Below, in pieces: positions 17,440-27,129 of a stretch of 61,453 bases of DNA (the stretch's first letter is position 1; the number at the start of each line of letters is the position of its first letter). The translations under genes were made by a program, and so were the position numbers. The notes under the pieces were generated by a model. The model saw nothing but the letters and a program-made list of their open reading frames with translations, was not told the origin of the DNA and did no database searches. The stretch comes from a bacterium (lineage in GTDB: Bacteria > Verrucomicrobiota > Kiritimatiellia > CAIKKV01 > CAITUY01). The DNA lies in the NCBI GenBank assembly GCA_037128595.1, contig JBAXWB010000028.1:1-61453 (forward strand). The letters run 5' to 3'.

Positions 17440-18885
17440 ATGAACAACCGAACCTATTGCAATCCGTTGGCATTACCTGATTACCCCCGTGGGAAATATT
17501 GCCGGGACAAGGAAAACAAGACCTATGGGTGGCTCAATAACGGGGCACGCCGCGATTTCAGGGAGACGGCTGATCCCAGTGTTTTGTATTACGAAAATAA
17601 GTGGTATCTCTACCCTTCCGCGGGAATGGTCTGGGTGAGTGAAGATTTCTGTTCCTGGGAACATATACAGATGAATTTGGAGGACGTGGGCTATGCGCCC
17701 ACGATCATGCTTCATCAGGACGCATTTTATCTCACAGCCTCAGATCGTGAACATCCTTGCCTGTATCGTGCCGATACGCCCTTGGGCCCTTGGATAAACT
17801 GTGGCGCGATTGTCGATGAACAGGGGCGAACCCCACCGGCATTTTGGGATCCCATGTATTTTTCTGATGATGACGGTTCGGTCTATCTCTATTGGGGATG
17901 CGGGGGGGCCGGGATCTATGGCATGCAGATGGATCCTGCCGCGCCGCAAAAAGCCGTCACGGCTCCGGAAATCTTGTTTTCCTACAACCCTGCTCACGTC
18001 TGGGAACGGTATGGATGTCATAATGAGGACCCGTCCCGAAGCTGGGTGGAAGGGCCTTGGATGTTCAAGCATGGCCACACTTATTATTTGACCTATTGTG
18101 CGCCGGCGACGCAATTATCCTCCTATGCCATGGGGGTCTATGTTTCGGACCACCCCATGGGGCCTTTTCGTTATGCCGAACACAATCCCTTTTTGCGTGA
18201 TCCGCATGGTCTCGTCCAGGGGCCGGGGCATGGGTGTCTCGTTAAAGGACCTTCCCATACAATCTGGGCGTTTTATACCTGCCTGGTTTGCTATCATCAC
18301 ATCTTCGAGCGGCGAATTGGCATGGATCCGGTGGGGTTTGATGGAGACGGCCAGCTCGTTTGTTTCGGCGCCTCCGAATGGCCCCAGTGGGCGCCCGGCA
18401 TGAAAGCGGATCCCTTGCGGGAGGGCGATACAGGCTGGCTTCCTTTGTGCGCAAGAAAGATTACCCGGGTGTCCAGTGAGGCGGAGGGTCATGTTTCGTC
18501 CTATGCCGTGGATGGATCGATGCGCACCTGGTGGCAGGCTGGCCGTGAGGATCGGGAGCCATGGTTGCAAGTGGATCTGGGGGCTCCGTTCAAGGTCCAG
18601 GCGCTGCGGATTTGCTGGGTAGAGCCGGGGTTGGACTACGAGCACGGAGTTTTGCCGGGGCCGTTTCAATACAAGGTGTTGATCCAAAGTAGCCTGGATG
18701 GCGCATGGGTTTTGCTGCTGGATCGCACAGGAAATAAGGATGATCTGCTGATCGATTACCAGGAATTGGCGCCGACGGAAGTGCGCGCCGTAAAACTTTG
18801 CATGGTGGGTTGGCCTCCAGGGATGGGACTCGGGGTGATCGATTTTCAGCTTTTCGGGACTGGCGTTACCGGCGCTGCGGGGTAA
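17440..18885 (+). CDS. GH43-like glycosidase with C-terminal F5/8 type C (CBM32-like) domain
   Basis: 481 residues from ATG 17440. Longer readings upstream would overlap the esterase gene and are not protein-like. The five-bladed propeller part has ADPSVLYYENKWYLY (Asp 45, candidate base) and WVEGPWMFKHGHTYYLTY (Glu 204, candidate acid), as in GH43. From about residue 345 an F5/8 type C sandwich is visible (HVSSYAVDGSMRTWWQA ... WLQVDLG). No signal peptide is seen. It probably cleaves arabinosyl or xylosyl-type linkages. It forms an operon with the upstream esterase gene and is closed by a strong hairpin. Confidence 0.87.
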   Translation: MNNRTYCNPLALPDYPRGKYCRDKENKTYGWLNNGARRDFRETADPSVLYYENKWYLYPSAGMVWVSEDFCSWEHIQMNLEDVGYAPTIMLHQDAFYLTASDREHPCLYRADTPLGPWINCGAIVDEQGRTPPAFWDPMYFSDDDGSVYLYWGCGGAGIYGMQMDPAAPQKAVTAPEILFSYNPAHVWERYGCHNEDPSRSWVEGPWMFKHGHTYYLTYCAPATQLSSYAMGVYVSDHPMGPFRYAEHNPFLRDPHGLVQGPGHGCLVKGPSHTIWAFYTCLVCYHHIFERRIGMDPVGFDGDGQLVCFGASEWPQWAPGMKADPLREGDTGWLPLCARKITRVSSEAEGHVSSYAVDGSMRTWWQAGREDREPWLQVDLGAPFKVQALRICWVEPGLDYEHGVLPGPFQYKVLIQSSLDGAWVLLLDRTGNKDDLLIDYQELAPTEVRAVKLCMVGWPPGMGLGVIDFQLFGTGVTGAAG

Positions 18886-18922
18886 TGCATGCGCAAACAG
18901 TGCCATCCTGTTTGCGCATGCA
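18886..18922 (+). terminator. Perfect 15-bp stem-loop after the GH43 gene
   Basis: TGCATGCGCAAACAG and its exact complement are separated by a 7-base loop, directly after the TAA stop. There is no T-run behind it, so it may be a mixed terminator or mRNA 3' stabiliser rather than a classic intrinsic terminator. Confidence 0.65.
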
Positions 18923-19184
18923 CTGAGCCTATGCGATTGCCGGAAAGACCGGCTTGCCCTGCATATTCGCAGATATTTTTCAAGCGACGACCGCTTATCA
19001 AAGCGAGCCCATTCCTTTTTCTTTTCCGTCATTTCCTCCGTGGGCACCACCACCGCACCGGGACAGGCGTCCTCCTTGTTGTATACCCAGGCTGTTTCCG
19101 TTTTGACTTACGGCCGGATTCTTCCGCCATCAAGCCGCAGTGTGAGTTCGGGCATTGATGAAGTCTTAAGGGAAATTACTAATC
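18923..19184. other. Intergenic stretch without recognisable gene
   Basis: A short open frame (18889-19158) starts inside the hairpin and has Cys/His/Arg-rich, non-protein-like composition with no ribosome site. I see no gene or repeat here; the promoter of the next gene follows. Confidence 0.6.
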
Positions 19185-19239
19185 CGCATTGCATAAAACA
19201 TTAAATATTGTTGACGAGACCCATGGGTCAGAGTAAGAG
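19185..19239 (+). promoter_or_regulatory. CGCATTGCA box plus sigma-70-like promoter
   Basis: The exact box CGCATTGCA (19185-19193) is followed after 17 bp by TTGACG (19211-19216), a 17-bp spacer and a weak -10 TAAGAG (19234-19239). The spacer contains a perfect 12-base palindrome, GACCCATGGGTC (19218-19229), that could be an operator. It serves the large secreted protein gene at 19297. Confidence 0.5.
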
Positions 19240-19296
19240 TGAATCTAAATATTGCAGAGATACGATGAGTTGACGAACCCGGAAAGAATCCTCTTC

Positions 19297-22200
19297 ATGA
19301 AGATCAAAGCCTGTGCGGTTGTTGGTGCGTTGTGTCTGTGTTCCCCCGGCGGAACCTTTGCCCAAGTCACGAATCCGGAGCCAACGCGCATTGTCGTTGA
19401 GTGTGAGGATATGAAGGGCGTGGATCAGGAACATTTCGGGCCGGGTAGCGGCTGGCAGGTGGGGCGCTGGGGCCATGATCTGTACCAGAACAATACCTTC
19501 GGCGGCGCCTGGTCGAGTCGTCTGCGTAATGCCATGACCGATGAGGGCAACAATTCGGCTGAGGCCATCCAGGATATTGATGTGCCCGTCGACGGCACCT
19601 ATATGGTCTGGGCCAAGTATGAGTGTCCACCTAATTTCAATTACGCATTTGGCGTTCGTCTTGAAGAGAGCCGCGGGAAAGTGGTTTACGAAAAGACCTA
19701 TGGATTACGCGAATCGGCCAAGCATTTCAGCTTTAAAAGCCAGCTTTTGACTGGCGATCTCTATTGGAACTGGGGATTGGATCATGATGCAGCCGAAGGT
19801 TATCCCGTTACATTGCAAAAAGGACGTTACCATCTGATCCTCTCGAAAAAGACGAACCCTGTACCCGCTGGCGCTCGCTCAGTGGATGTCATCATGCTCA
19901 CGACCGATCCTTCGCCGGTATCTGCGCCGCGCTTTACGCGCTTTCCGCTTTTGGATGAACTCCGTCGTGCCAACCACGTCTATTTCCGCTTCAGGAATAC
20001 GGGGAGTGCGCCCATGAAGATTAGTTGGACGCATTACAATCACCGGGCGCCTGACTACTATTATCCTATGAATACGGATAAGATTTGTTTCTATGATGAG
20101 AACGGTCAATCGCTAGGGACCCGTAAGAATGGCGATTGGACGAATGCCATTGCACCTGGTGCCATCAGTCCCTGGTTTGACCTGGGGCCGACGATGAACG
20201 TTGAGTCGACAAGTCCCTACCAGTTTTCGGCCAATCCGCCCGGTGCAAAGCCAGCCAAGGATAGCAAGAGCATGCCCTTTGCCGTTGACCTGGCGCTTGA
20301 GCCTGTGGCCTCAAAGATCTTGAAATCATTTGAACTTCCCCGGGGTGAACCGGCCTTGGGCGTACTCGTTCAGCCGGATTTGCATCGGAAAGAGGGCGTG
20401 GCATTTACCCGTTCGACCTTGGAGATTTACCAGGAGTTGACGCGGGCATTGAATGCTGAACCGCGTTTGGGGCCTGTCCCCAGGAAGTTAAAGTTGTTTG
20501 CGCAGACCGAGGGGCCGTTGTCGGGTGATGATATGTCCGCGGCCGCCTTGGATTTCCGCGAGGCATTGGGGATCAACACCCTACCGATCAACAGCCCCAA
20601 GAGTATCCCCGCTGTCCTGGCCCGCCATAAACCGGAGACCCCCGTGGTGACGCGGTCGGAGATTTTCCTGCACTCCACTGATATCCCGACGATGATCAAG
20701 TATGTGAAGGATAACAAAATGGAGGACAATTTCTATTATCTCTCCTTTGGTGATGAGATCGGGCTGCCGGCGATTGATGTCAAGGATACAGCCAAGGTGG
20801 CGGAATTCCGGGAGCTGCTAAAGCATGAAGGGGAGACCCCGAAAACATTAGGGGTTAGTGCTTGGGATCAAGTGAAGCCGTTGCCCTCGCTTTCCCCGGC
20901 CGTGGCGGTGCAAATCGGTGTGTTGCCGGCGGGTTCAGGTAATGGGGGCATATCGGCTGAACTGAAGCGCCTCTACTGGTACAGTCAAAGATTCCAGGTG
21001 GAGTTGGGCATTCGGACCTTTGCCGAAAAGACCAAGACTTTCCGTGAGGCGTTGGGCCCCGAGGTGCATACTGCGGCCAATCTGGGGAGTATGATGCCGT
21101 TTTTCTGGATGCACCAGGCGACCTTCATCGAGGCGTTCAAGAAGAACGCCATGAGCCTGGCGTGGAGCGAGGATTATACCTACTGCCAACCTGAGGCGTC
21201 ACGCCTGGTGGCTGACTTTGAGGTGGCTTACCTGCGCAAGGGGGCCAGCTACCATGATACGACCATGAAATTTTACTGCATGCCGCATTGGCCCGGCAAT
21301 ACCCCTGAGTGCCTGATCCAGAACGCGGTCCTGGAGTGGGGGCAGGGAGTGAAGGATCTCGACTTCTACCAAATTAACCCGGATATCTGGGCAACGGAAA
21401 ATTATGTGGCGTACCGTGGTGGCCTACCCACGTTGAAAGCGGTTCGCACCCTTAGCAGTATGGCGGGGTTGGTGGAAGATCATCTGTTGCCCGCCCGCGT
21501 TGAGCCCGCCCGGATTGCCATGTTGTTGAGCGAGTCCAGCGATCTTTGGGAGACGGAAGGAAAAGGGCAGGGGGCGGTCGAGCCCGGGTCCGAGGCCACC
21601 AATGTGTCCCAGGAAGAGCGTAAGGCCATCTGGTACGCCCTGCGCCGTGCCGGGTACCGGGTGGATGTGGTTACGGAAGAGGATTGCAGTGAGGGCCTGC
21701 TCAAGCAGTACCGTGTGTTGTATGTCTGTGGCCAGAATCTGGAGGCCAAGGCGGCCCAGGCGGTTGAGAAATGGGTGAAGGCGGGCGGGGTGGTCTTTGC
21801 CACGGCCGGCGCCGCCCGGTTCGACGAATTTGATGCGCCGACGAAGGCCCTCGATAAATTGTTCGGGCGCGGCGGACAGGTTAGCTATCAGCACTATAAG
21901 GGCCCGCTACGGGCGCGTCTGGAACTGATCTGGCAGAAACCGCTGGATCAGGTGACCCTGGCCAGTGGGGGAACGGTGAACGCCCTCTGCAGCCGGGAGG
22001 AGTTTGAGGCATCCAAGGACGCGAAAGTATTGGGTTCCTACAAGAACGGCAAGCCTGCGCTGATTGAGCACACGTATGGTAAGGGGCGCGCGATTTATGC
22101 CGGCCTGTTGCCCGGTCAGGCCTATCTCCAGCCCGGCATGCCCGTCATGCCGCAAGGCAAGAGCGGCGCTCAGTCCAGTCGCTGGATGATTGAACCCATG

Positions 22201-22527
22201 ACCTGGGATGCGACGGCGGCGGGCATCATCCTGAGCCCGGTCACCGCGGCGGGCGTCCAGCCTGATACGATTGTTAGTGCGCCGGGTGTGGTGATCAACC
22301 GCTTGAAATCTGAAAAGTCGACGGTGCTCACGGTGGTCAATCTCGGCCAGCAGGTGAACGGCGACCTCAAGGATGTGGAAATCCGCGTGACCGATGCCGG
22401 TTCAGTAAAGCGCGCCTGGTCCTGCTACTATCCGAAAGGCATTTCCCTGGTGAAAAACGAGGCCGGCGAAGTGGTGGTTAAACTGCCCACGTTAGCAACG
22501 GTGGACATCATTGTGTTGGAGCGCTGA
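19297..22527 (+). CDS. Large secreted putative glycosidase with GATase-like domain
   Basis: 1076 residues from ATG 19297, where a signal peptide begins (MKIKACAVVGALCLC...FAQ). The N-terminal part (about 25-180) resembles a sugar-binding sandwich (VVECEDMKG... VDGTYMVWAKYE). The middle looks like a TIM barrel with a SFGDEIGLP strand end (E487, candidate catalytic Glu). The 730-880 region is GATase-like (YRVLYVCGQNLE ... WVKAGGVVFATAG), as in the trimerisation domain of GH42 beta-galactosidases, followed by a last beta domain. It is the first gene of a set with the tandem amidohydrolase and GH1. Its second half resembles the protein at 33273. No known family was recognised with certainty. Confidence 0.7.
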   Translation: MKIKACAVVGALCLCSPGGTFAQVTNPEPTRIVVECEDMKGVDQEHFGPGSGWQVGRWGHDLYQNNTFGGAWSSRLRNAMTDEGNNSAEAIQDIDVPVDGTYMVWAKYECPPNFNYAFGVRLEESRGKVVYEKTYGLRESAKHFSFKSQLLTGDLYWNWGLDHDAAEGYPVTLQKGRYHLILSKKTNPVPAGARSVDVIMLTTDPSPVSAPRFTRFPLLDELRRANHVYFRFRNTGSAPMKISWTHYNHRAPDYYYPMNTDKICFYDENGQSLGTRKNGDWTNAIAPGAISPWFDLGPTMNVESTSPYQFSANPPGAKPAKDSKSMPFAVDLALEPVASKILKSFELPRGEPALGVLVQPDLHRKEGVAFTRSTLEIYQELTRALNAEPRLGPVPRKLKLFAQTEGPLSGDDMSAAALDFREALGINTLPINSPKSIPAVLARHKPETPVVTRSEIFLHSTDIPTMIKYVKDNKMEDNFYYLSFGDEIGLPAIDVKDTAKVAEFRELLKHEGETPKTLGVSAWDQVKPLPSLSPAVAVQIGVLPAGSGNGGISAELKRLYWYSQRFQVELGIRTFAEKTKTFREALGPEVHTAANLGSMMPFFWMHQATFIEAFKKNAMSLAWSEDYTYCQPEASRLVADFEVAYLRKGASYHDTTMKFYCMPHWPGNTPECLIQNAVLEWGQGVKDLDFYQINPDIWATENYVAYRGGLPTLKAVRTLSSMAGLVEDHLLPARVEPARIAMLLSESSDLWETEGKGQGAVEPGSEATNVSQEERKAIWYALRRAGYRVDVVTEEDCSEGLLKQYRVLYVCGQNLEAKAAQAVEKWVKAGGVVFATAGAARFDEFDAPTKALDKLFGRGGQVSYQHYKGPLRARLELIWQKPLDQVTLASGGTVNALCSREEFEASKDAKVLGSYKNGKPALIEHTYGKGRAIYAGLLPGQAYLQPGMPVMPQGKSGAQSSRWMIEPMTWDATAAGIILSPVTAAGVQPDTIVSAPGVVINRLKSEKSTVLTVVNLGQQVNGDLKDVEIRVTDAGSVKRAWSCYYPKGISLVKNEAGEVVVKLPTLATVDIIVLER

Positions 22528-22554
22528 GTGGCCGCACTGAAACGGAGTTAAGCA

Positions 22555-24153
22555 ATGAGTAATGTATCCGTTCTATTCGATGTAAATGCGTCTTTCGGAA
22601 AGCCGTCTTCAGGGGGGACTGACTTCCCTGCCATCCAGGATCGGCTGGACACCATGGATCGGCTTGGGATCAGCCGATCCCTGGTCTGGAATCTTGATTC
22701 GCGCCAGAACAGTGTGCTGGCCAGCAATACGGTTTTGATTGAGGGTATCCTGAAGACGCCCGGGGCCGCAGGGCGGATATTTCCGGCTCTCGCCGTCTCC
22801 AGTCTTATAACCTATGAGCACGATGGGTTGGCGTTGATGGAGCAGCAGCTGAACGCCATGCCCTGCCGGGCCCTGCATTTTACGGCCGGCATGGTGCGCC
22901 TGACGCTGATGCAGTTGGAGCCGGTCATCCAGCGCATCCGCAGTTTGCGCCCGTTTATCATCCTGAATCGTGACGAGGCGTCCGTCGCGGATATTCTCGA
23001 ATTTACGGCGCTGTTCCCGGATATTCCGCTCGTATTGACTGAAATCACCTGGGGCTCTTGCAATACGGTTTTTGATTTAATGCGCCGCCGTCAGAACATT
23101 CTGATGGAGTCCTCATGGCTGCATACGTTCAATGCCGTGGAATTGGTTGTGAAACATTTCGGGGCGGAGCGTCTGCTTTTCGGCACAGGCTATAAATCCC
23201 ACAATGGGGCGGCGATGGGGGCATTGGCACGCGCCAATATCACCGCTGAACAGCGGCATTTGATTGCCTCTGGCAACTTGGATCGATTGACTGGACTGAA
23301 CACGGTCCCGGTGAAAGCGGCTTCCTGTTGGACCGCCAATACCTTGTGGCCGAGATTTCTGGAAGGCAAACCTCTGGGCGTGGATGTGGTGGATGCCCAT
23401 GGGCACCTCGGGCCTTCCGGCGGCTACATGCTGGAGGCGCAGGATGAGCGCCAGCAGATTGAGGCAGGAGTGAAAGTCATGGATGCCATCGGCATCCGCA
23501 CCTTGATGGTCTCCGGGATGCAAGCCCTGTTCGGGGGGCCGGTGGAAGGGAATGACCTGCTGGAAACATTATTACGTCCCCAGGCGGACCGGATCTCCGG
23601 ATATGTGGTGTTCAACCCGTTTTATGCCGATGAACTGATCCCGAAATTTGACGCCTACTTTGCCGGTCCGGTCTACAAGGGGTTCAAGACCTTGTGCAGT
23701 TACTGGAAGGTCCCAATCACGGATCAGCGATTTATCCCGATGTGGACATATGCCAACCAGCATCATCTGCCGGTGCTCTCCCACACCTGGGGAGCGGATG
23801 GGTATGATTCCCCGGCTCAATTTGAAGACCTGGTAAAAGAATATCCCAATGTTCCCTTCATTCTTGGTCATGCCGGCGGTGTGGATAAAGGGCGGCTTGA
23901 AGCGGAGGAATTGGCTCAGAAATATTCAAATGTGTATCTGGAGTGGTGCGGGAGTTTCTGCTCAACCATTTGCTGGGAAAAGACTTTGAAAATAGTGGAT
24001 TCCAGGCAGGTGGTTTTTGGTACCGATGCCATGGCCCATGATTTTAATTGGGAGTTGGGTCGGCTGTTGTCACTGGATGTGCCCGATCAGGTGTTGATCG
24101 CCATCCTGGGCGGGAATATGCGGTGTATTCTCGCCATGCGCAAACGCATCTAA
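22555..24153 (+). CDS. Tandem amidohydrolase (metal-dependent hydrolase), N-half degenerate
   Basis: 532 residues, no signal peptide, and a GGAG site before ATG. It holds two amidohydrolase-2-type halves of about 260 residues. The C-terminal half has a full set of candidate metal and catalytic residues: H282 and H284 (DAHGHLG), H410 (LSHTWG), H439 (LGHAGG) and D491 (FGTDAMAHD). The N-terminal half keeps the fold-level signposts but lacks the ligands: FDVNASFG stands where HxH is expected, and FGTGYKSHN replaces the Asp. It is probably a sugar-acid or lactone hydrolase or decarboxylase with a structural pseudo-domain. It lies between the secreted glycosidase and GH1 genes with short gaps. Confidence 0.78.
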   Translation: MSNVSVLFDVNASFGKPSSGGTDFPAIQDRLDTMDRLGISRSLVWNLDSRQNSVLASNTVLIEGILKTPGAAGRIFPALAVSSLITYEHDGLALMEQQLNAMPCRALHFTAGMVRLTLMQLEPVIQRIRSLRPFIILNRDEASVADILEFTALFPDIPLVLTEITWGSCNTVFDLMRRRQNILMESSWLHTFNAVELVVKHFGAERLLFGTGYKSHNGAAMGALARANITAEQRHLIASGNLDRLTGLNTVPVKAASCWTANTLWPRFLEGKPLGVDVVDAHGHLGPSGGYMLEAQDERQQIEAGVKVMDAIGIRTLMVSGMQALFGGPVEGNDLLETLLRPQADRISGYVVFNPFYADELIPKFDAYFAGPVYKGFKTLCSYWKVPITDQRFIPMWTYANQHHLPVLSHTWGADGYDSPAQFEDLVKEYPNVPFILGHAGGVDKGRLEAEELAQKYSNVYLEWCGSFCSTICWEKTLKIVDSRQVVFGTDAMAHDFNWELGRLLSLDVPDQVLIAILGGNMRCILAMRKRI

Positions 24154-24171
24154 AATAATAAGGACAAACTA

Positions 24172-25506
24172 ATGATTACCTTTCCCTTTCCGCCGGATTT
24201 CATGTGGGGCGCGGCAACTTCGGCATTTCAAATCGAAGGGGGCGCTTCCTCGGATGGGCGCGGTCCCAGTGTCTGGGATCACATGGCGGCCACCCGGCCT
24301 GAGCTTTTCCACGAGCGACACACCCCGGCTGTTGCGGCCGACTTCTATCACCGGTATCCTGACGATATCGCCCAAATGAAGGAACTGGGCCTTAACTCCT
24401 TCCGTCTTTCACTTTCATGGTCGCGTATATTGCCCCAGGGCCGCGGGGCCGTTAACAAGCCGGGGTTGGATTTCTATGACCGGTTGGTGGATACGCTCCT
24501 GGCGCAGGGGATTCAGCCGCTAGTGGATCTTTATCATTGGGATCTGCCCTGGGCATTGGCGCAGGAGGGTGGGTTCAACAATCCGGGGATCGTGGCGGAT
24601 TTCGAGCATTATGCGCGGGTCTGCTTTGAACGATTGGGCGACAGGGTTTCCTGTTGGAGCACCATCAATGAGCCAACGGTTTTGTCGGGCTTTAACCCGT
24701 TCGATCCCGCCAATGACGATGAATCGCAATTACGCCGCTGGCAGATGCATGTGCTGTTGATGCACTTTGCGGCGGTACGGGCATATCGCGACATGGGCTT
24801 GCCCGGCAAGATCGGCGCGGTCATGGCCTATGTCCCCGTCTACCCGGCATCCTTGTCCGAGGCGGATCAAACGGCAGCCCGGCTCCGGCAGCACCTTGTG
24901 ACAAACTCATGGCTGGATCCGATGCTCAAAGGGACCTATCCTGAAGAACTGGCGCAACACCCGGACATGGCCGCCATCCTGCCGCCTGACTTGCAGGCGC
25001 GCATTCAGGAGGCCTTTTCGCCGATGGATTTCGTGGGGGTCAATTATTACACCACCTCCATGGTGGGGCATAAGCCCGGTGCGTTCCTGGAGTCGGATGT
25101 GGTCAAACCCTTTGCGGGCCAGTCGGAGTCCCTGAAAACCGTTTACGCACCCGGCCTCTATGACTCACTGAACTACCTCAGGCAGCGGTACGGCGATGTG
25201 GAGCTCTATATCACGGAAAATGGATATGCCACGGACCGTGAAAAGCCGCATGGTGCGGGTTTGGAGGATCCGGCCAGAATCGATTTCATCCGGGAGCATC
25301 TGCGGGAAGTGGTGCGTTGTCTGCAGGCGGGAATCAAGGTGCGGGGTTATTTTTACTGGTCCTTGTTCGATACGTTTGAGAATACAAGCGCCTACCGGTA
25401 CTGTTTCGGGCTGCTTCAGGTTGATTTTAAAACATTGAAGCGCAATCCGCGTCAGAGTTGGTATTATTATCAGAAATGCATTGCCCGGAACACCGTGGTT
25501 CCTTGA
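24172..25506 (+). CDS. GH1 family beta-glycosidase
   Basis: 444 residues, the usual GH1 length, with no signal peptide. The N-terminal GH1 signature FMWGAATSAFQIEGG is at about residues 8-22. The acid/base is in TINEP (E167) and the nucleophile is in YITENGY (E349). An AAGGA site precedes ATG by a normal distance. It should hydrolyse beta-glucosides, galactosides or related short oligosaccharides in the cytoplasm. It is last in the 19297-25506 gene set. Confidence 0.95.
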   Translation: MITFPFPPDFMWGAATSAFQIEGGASSDGRGPSVWDHMAATRPELFHERHTPAVAADFYHRYPDDIAQMKELGLNSFRLSLSWSRILPQGRGAVNKPGLDFYDRLVDTLLAQGIQPLVDLYHWDLPWALAQEGGFNNPGIVADFEHYARVCFERLGDRVSCWSTINEPTVLSGFNPFDPANDDESQLRRWQMHVLLMHFAAVRAYRDMGLPGKIGAVMAYVPVYPASLSEADQTAARLRQHLVTNSWLDPMLKGTYPEELAQHPDMAAILPPDLQARIQEAFSPMDFVGVNYYTTSMVGHKPGAFLESDVVKPFAGQSESLKTVYAPGLYDSLNYLRQRYGDVELYITENGYATDREKPHGAGLEDPARIDFIREHLREVVRCLQAGIKVRGYFYWSLFDTFENTSAYRYCFGLLQVDFKTLKRNPRQSWYYYQKCIARNTVVP

Positions 25507-25593
25507 CGACGAGTTCCGATCAGGGAGACACATAAAGTAACTCTAAATATGGATACTTTCTATGCTGTGGATGTGATAGATCATTAGGTAAAG

Positions 25594-25647
25594 CGCATTG
25601 CATAAACTCGCATATAGATTGACATGCGCCTGCTGCATAAATATAGT
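25594..25647 (+). promoter_or_regulatory. CGCATTGCA box plus strong sigma-70 promoter
   Basis: The exact box (25594-25602) is followed after 16 bp by TTGACA (25619-25624), exactly 17 bp and TATAGT (25642-25647). This is the best promoter in the window. It lies in the 203-bp gap before the GH39 gene and should start transcription near 25654. The remainder of that gap shows nothing else. Confidence 0.72.
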
Positions 25648-25709
25648 TCCTGACCGTCAAGTGATGTTTAAAATCATGTTTTGATCATGGGAAAATATAA
25701 GGATTAATC

Positions 25710-27101
25710 ATGGCATTACCACAAATTGATTTGGAAGTGGATTTGGGCCACCAGGCGGGCCTTATTCGTGCGCTCAATGGCGTCAACTTGGGGCCGCTCT
25801 CGTTTAATGGCTGGCTGGATCTTTCTGACGAGTTCAAGAAGTTGGGGTTTCCTCAGACGCGATTGCATGACTGTCCTTATGCGGTGTCTGAGACGGTGGA
25901 TGTGCATAGCATTTTCCCGATTTTTGATGCGGACCCGCAGGATCCCAATAATTACCGGTTCGCGATCACGGATGACTACGTCCGTTCCGTTTTGGATACC
26001 GGCTCAGAGGTCATTTACCGCCTTGGGGAAAGCATTGAGCACCATACCCGGGGTCGGTATTTTGTCCATCCCCCGAAGGATTTTAAAAAATGGGCAGACA
26101 TTTGTGTGAACATTATCCGGCATTATAACGAAGGTTGGGGTAAAGGTTTTCACCATGGGATTCGCTATTGGGAGATTTGGAATGAACCGTGGAACCAACC
26201 CGATTGCTGGACGGGGTCTGATGAGGATTACTATCGGCTCTATGAAGTGACGGCCAAGGCGATCAAAGGTCATGACCCCAAAATGCTGGTGGGCGGACCC
26301 TCGACCGTCGGGGCAACCAACCCGCGAAACTTTGGTGAAAACTTTTTGAAGCATTGCCAAAAGATGGGTGCGCCATTGGATTTTTATTCCTGGCACATTT
26401 ACAACTTGGATCCGCTGGAGATGGTGCAGGAATCGTTCAAGGTCAAAGACCTGCTGGCGAAATACGGGTTTGCGCATGCCGAAAGCCACTTGAACGAATG
26501 GAACTACCTTCCTTCGGAGGGGTGGCGCTTTAACTCCCGGAGGAAGGATCCTGCCTGCATTCGGCGCGCTTTCGAAGAAATCGCCAGTGCTCAAGGATCC
26601 GCCTTTGATGCGGCTTTTCTTATCCTCATGCAGGACTGCCCCATTGATGTGGCCAACTTTTATTATTCCGCAAACAATGGTACATGGGGGCTCTTTGATC
26701 AGTATGGTGCGCCTAATAAGACCTATTATGCTTTCCATGCGTTCCGTTCCATGCTTGATACGCCGCATCGTGTGAGGACGACACCGAACGATCCGCTGAC
26801 TGGTTGTGCACTGCTAGCTGGCGTGGCGGATACGCCAAAGGCGGGAATTCTGCTTGCGAATTTCAGGGCGCGCGCGGCCCACTTTGCGGTTACGATTAAA
26901 GACTGGCCATGGCCTGGAAAAGCAGTCTGCAAACGTTACCTGCTCGATTACGACCGCAACCTGACACTGGTGGGCCAGGAAATCTTGGACGAGAAGAACA
27001 CCATTTTGCGTCTGTGTATGCCCGCCCCCGCATTCTCTTATTTGACGTTAACGCCCGACGGCAAGGACGCCGATTCGCTAGGTGGCCATCTCGCAAATTA
27101 A
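25710..27101 (+). CDS. GH39-like glycosidase, copy 1
   Basis: 463 residues, cytoplasmic, with an AAGGA site before ATG. The acid/base is in EIWNEP (E159) and the candidate nucleophile is in SHLNEWN (E263), both as in clan GH-A family 39. The C-terminal beta-sandwich carries the usual Ala/Leu-rich strands. It should cleave beta-xylosyl or alpha-iduronyl type linkages, the GH39 substrates known. It is a clear paralogue of the protein at 52001 (same motifs, FFSWHTY versus FYSWHIY). It is the first gene behind the strong promoter and is followed by the M24-fold gene. Confidence 0.87.
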   Translation: MALPQIDLEVDLGHQAGLIRALNGVNLGPLSFNGWLDLSDEFKKLGFPQTRLHDCPYAVSETVDVHSIFPIFDADPQDPNNYRFAITDDYVRSVLDTGSEVIYRLGESIEHHTRGRYFVHPPKDFKKWADICVNIIRHYNEGWGKGFHHGIRYWEIWNEPWNQPDCWTGSDEDYYRLYEVTAKAIKGHDPKMLVGGPSTVGATNPRNFGENFLKHCQKMGAPLDFYSWHIYNLDPLEMVQESFKVKDLLAKYGFAHAESHLNEWNYLPSEGWRFNSRRKDPACIRRAFEEIASAQGSAFDAAFLILMQDCPIDVANFYYSANNGTWGLFDQYGAPNKTYYAFHAFRSMLDTPHRVRTTPNDPLTGCALLAGVADTPKAGILLANFRARAAHFAVTIKDWPWPGKAVCKRYLLDYDRNLTLVGQEILDEKNTILRLCMPAPAFSYLTLTPDGKDADSLGGHLAN

Positions 27102-27129
27102 GAATTTGTAAATAATACCGGAGAAAACA

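Noticed and set aside
18115-19053. Minus-strand open frame of 312 codons reaching into the intergenic gap
   Set aside because: Most of it is antisense to the GH43 gene, it crosses the terminator-like hairpin and it has no start signal or domain.
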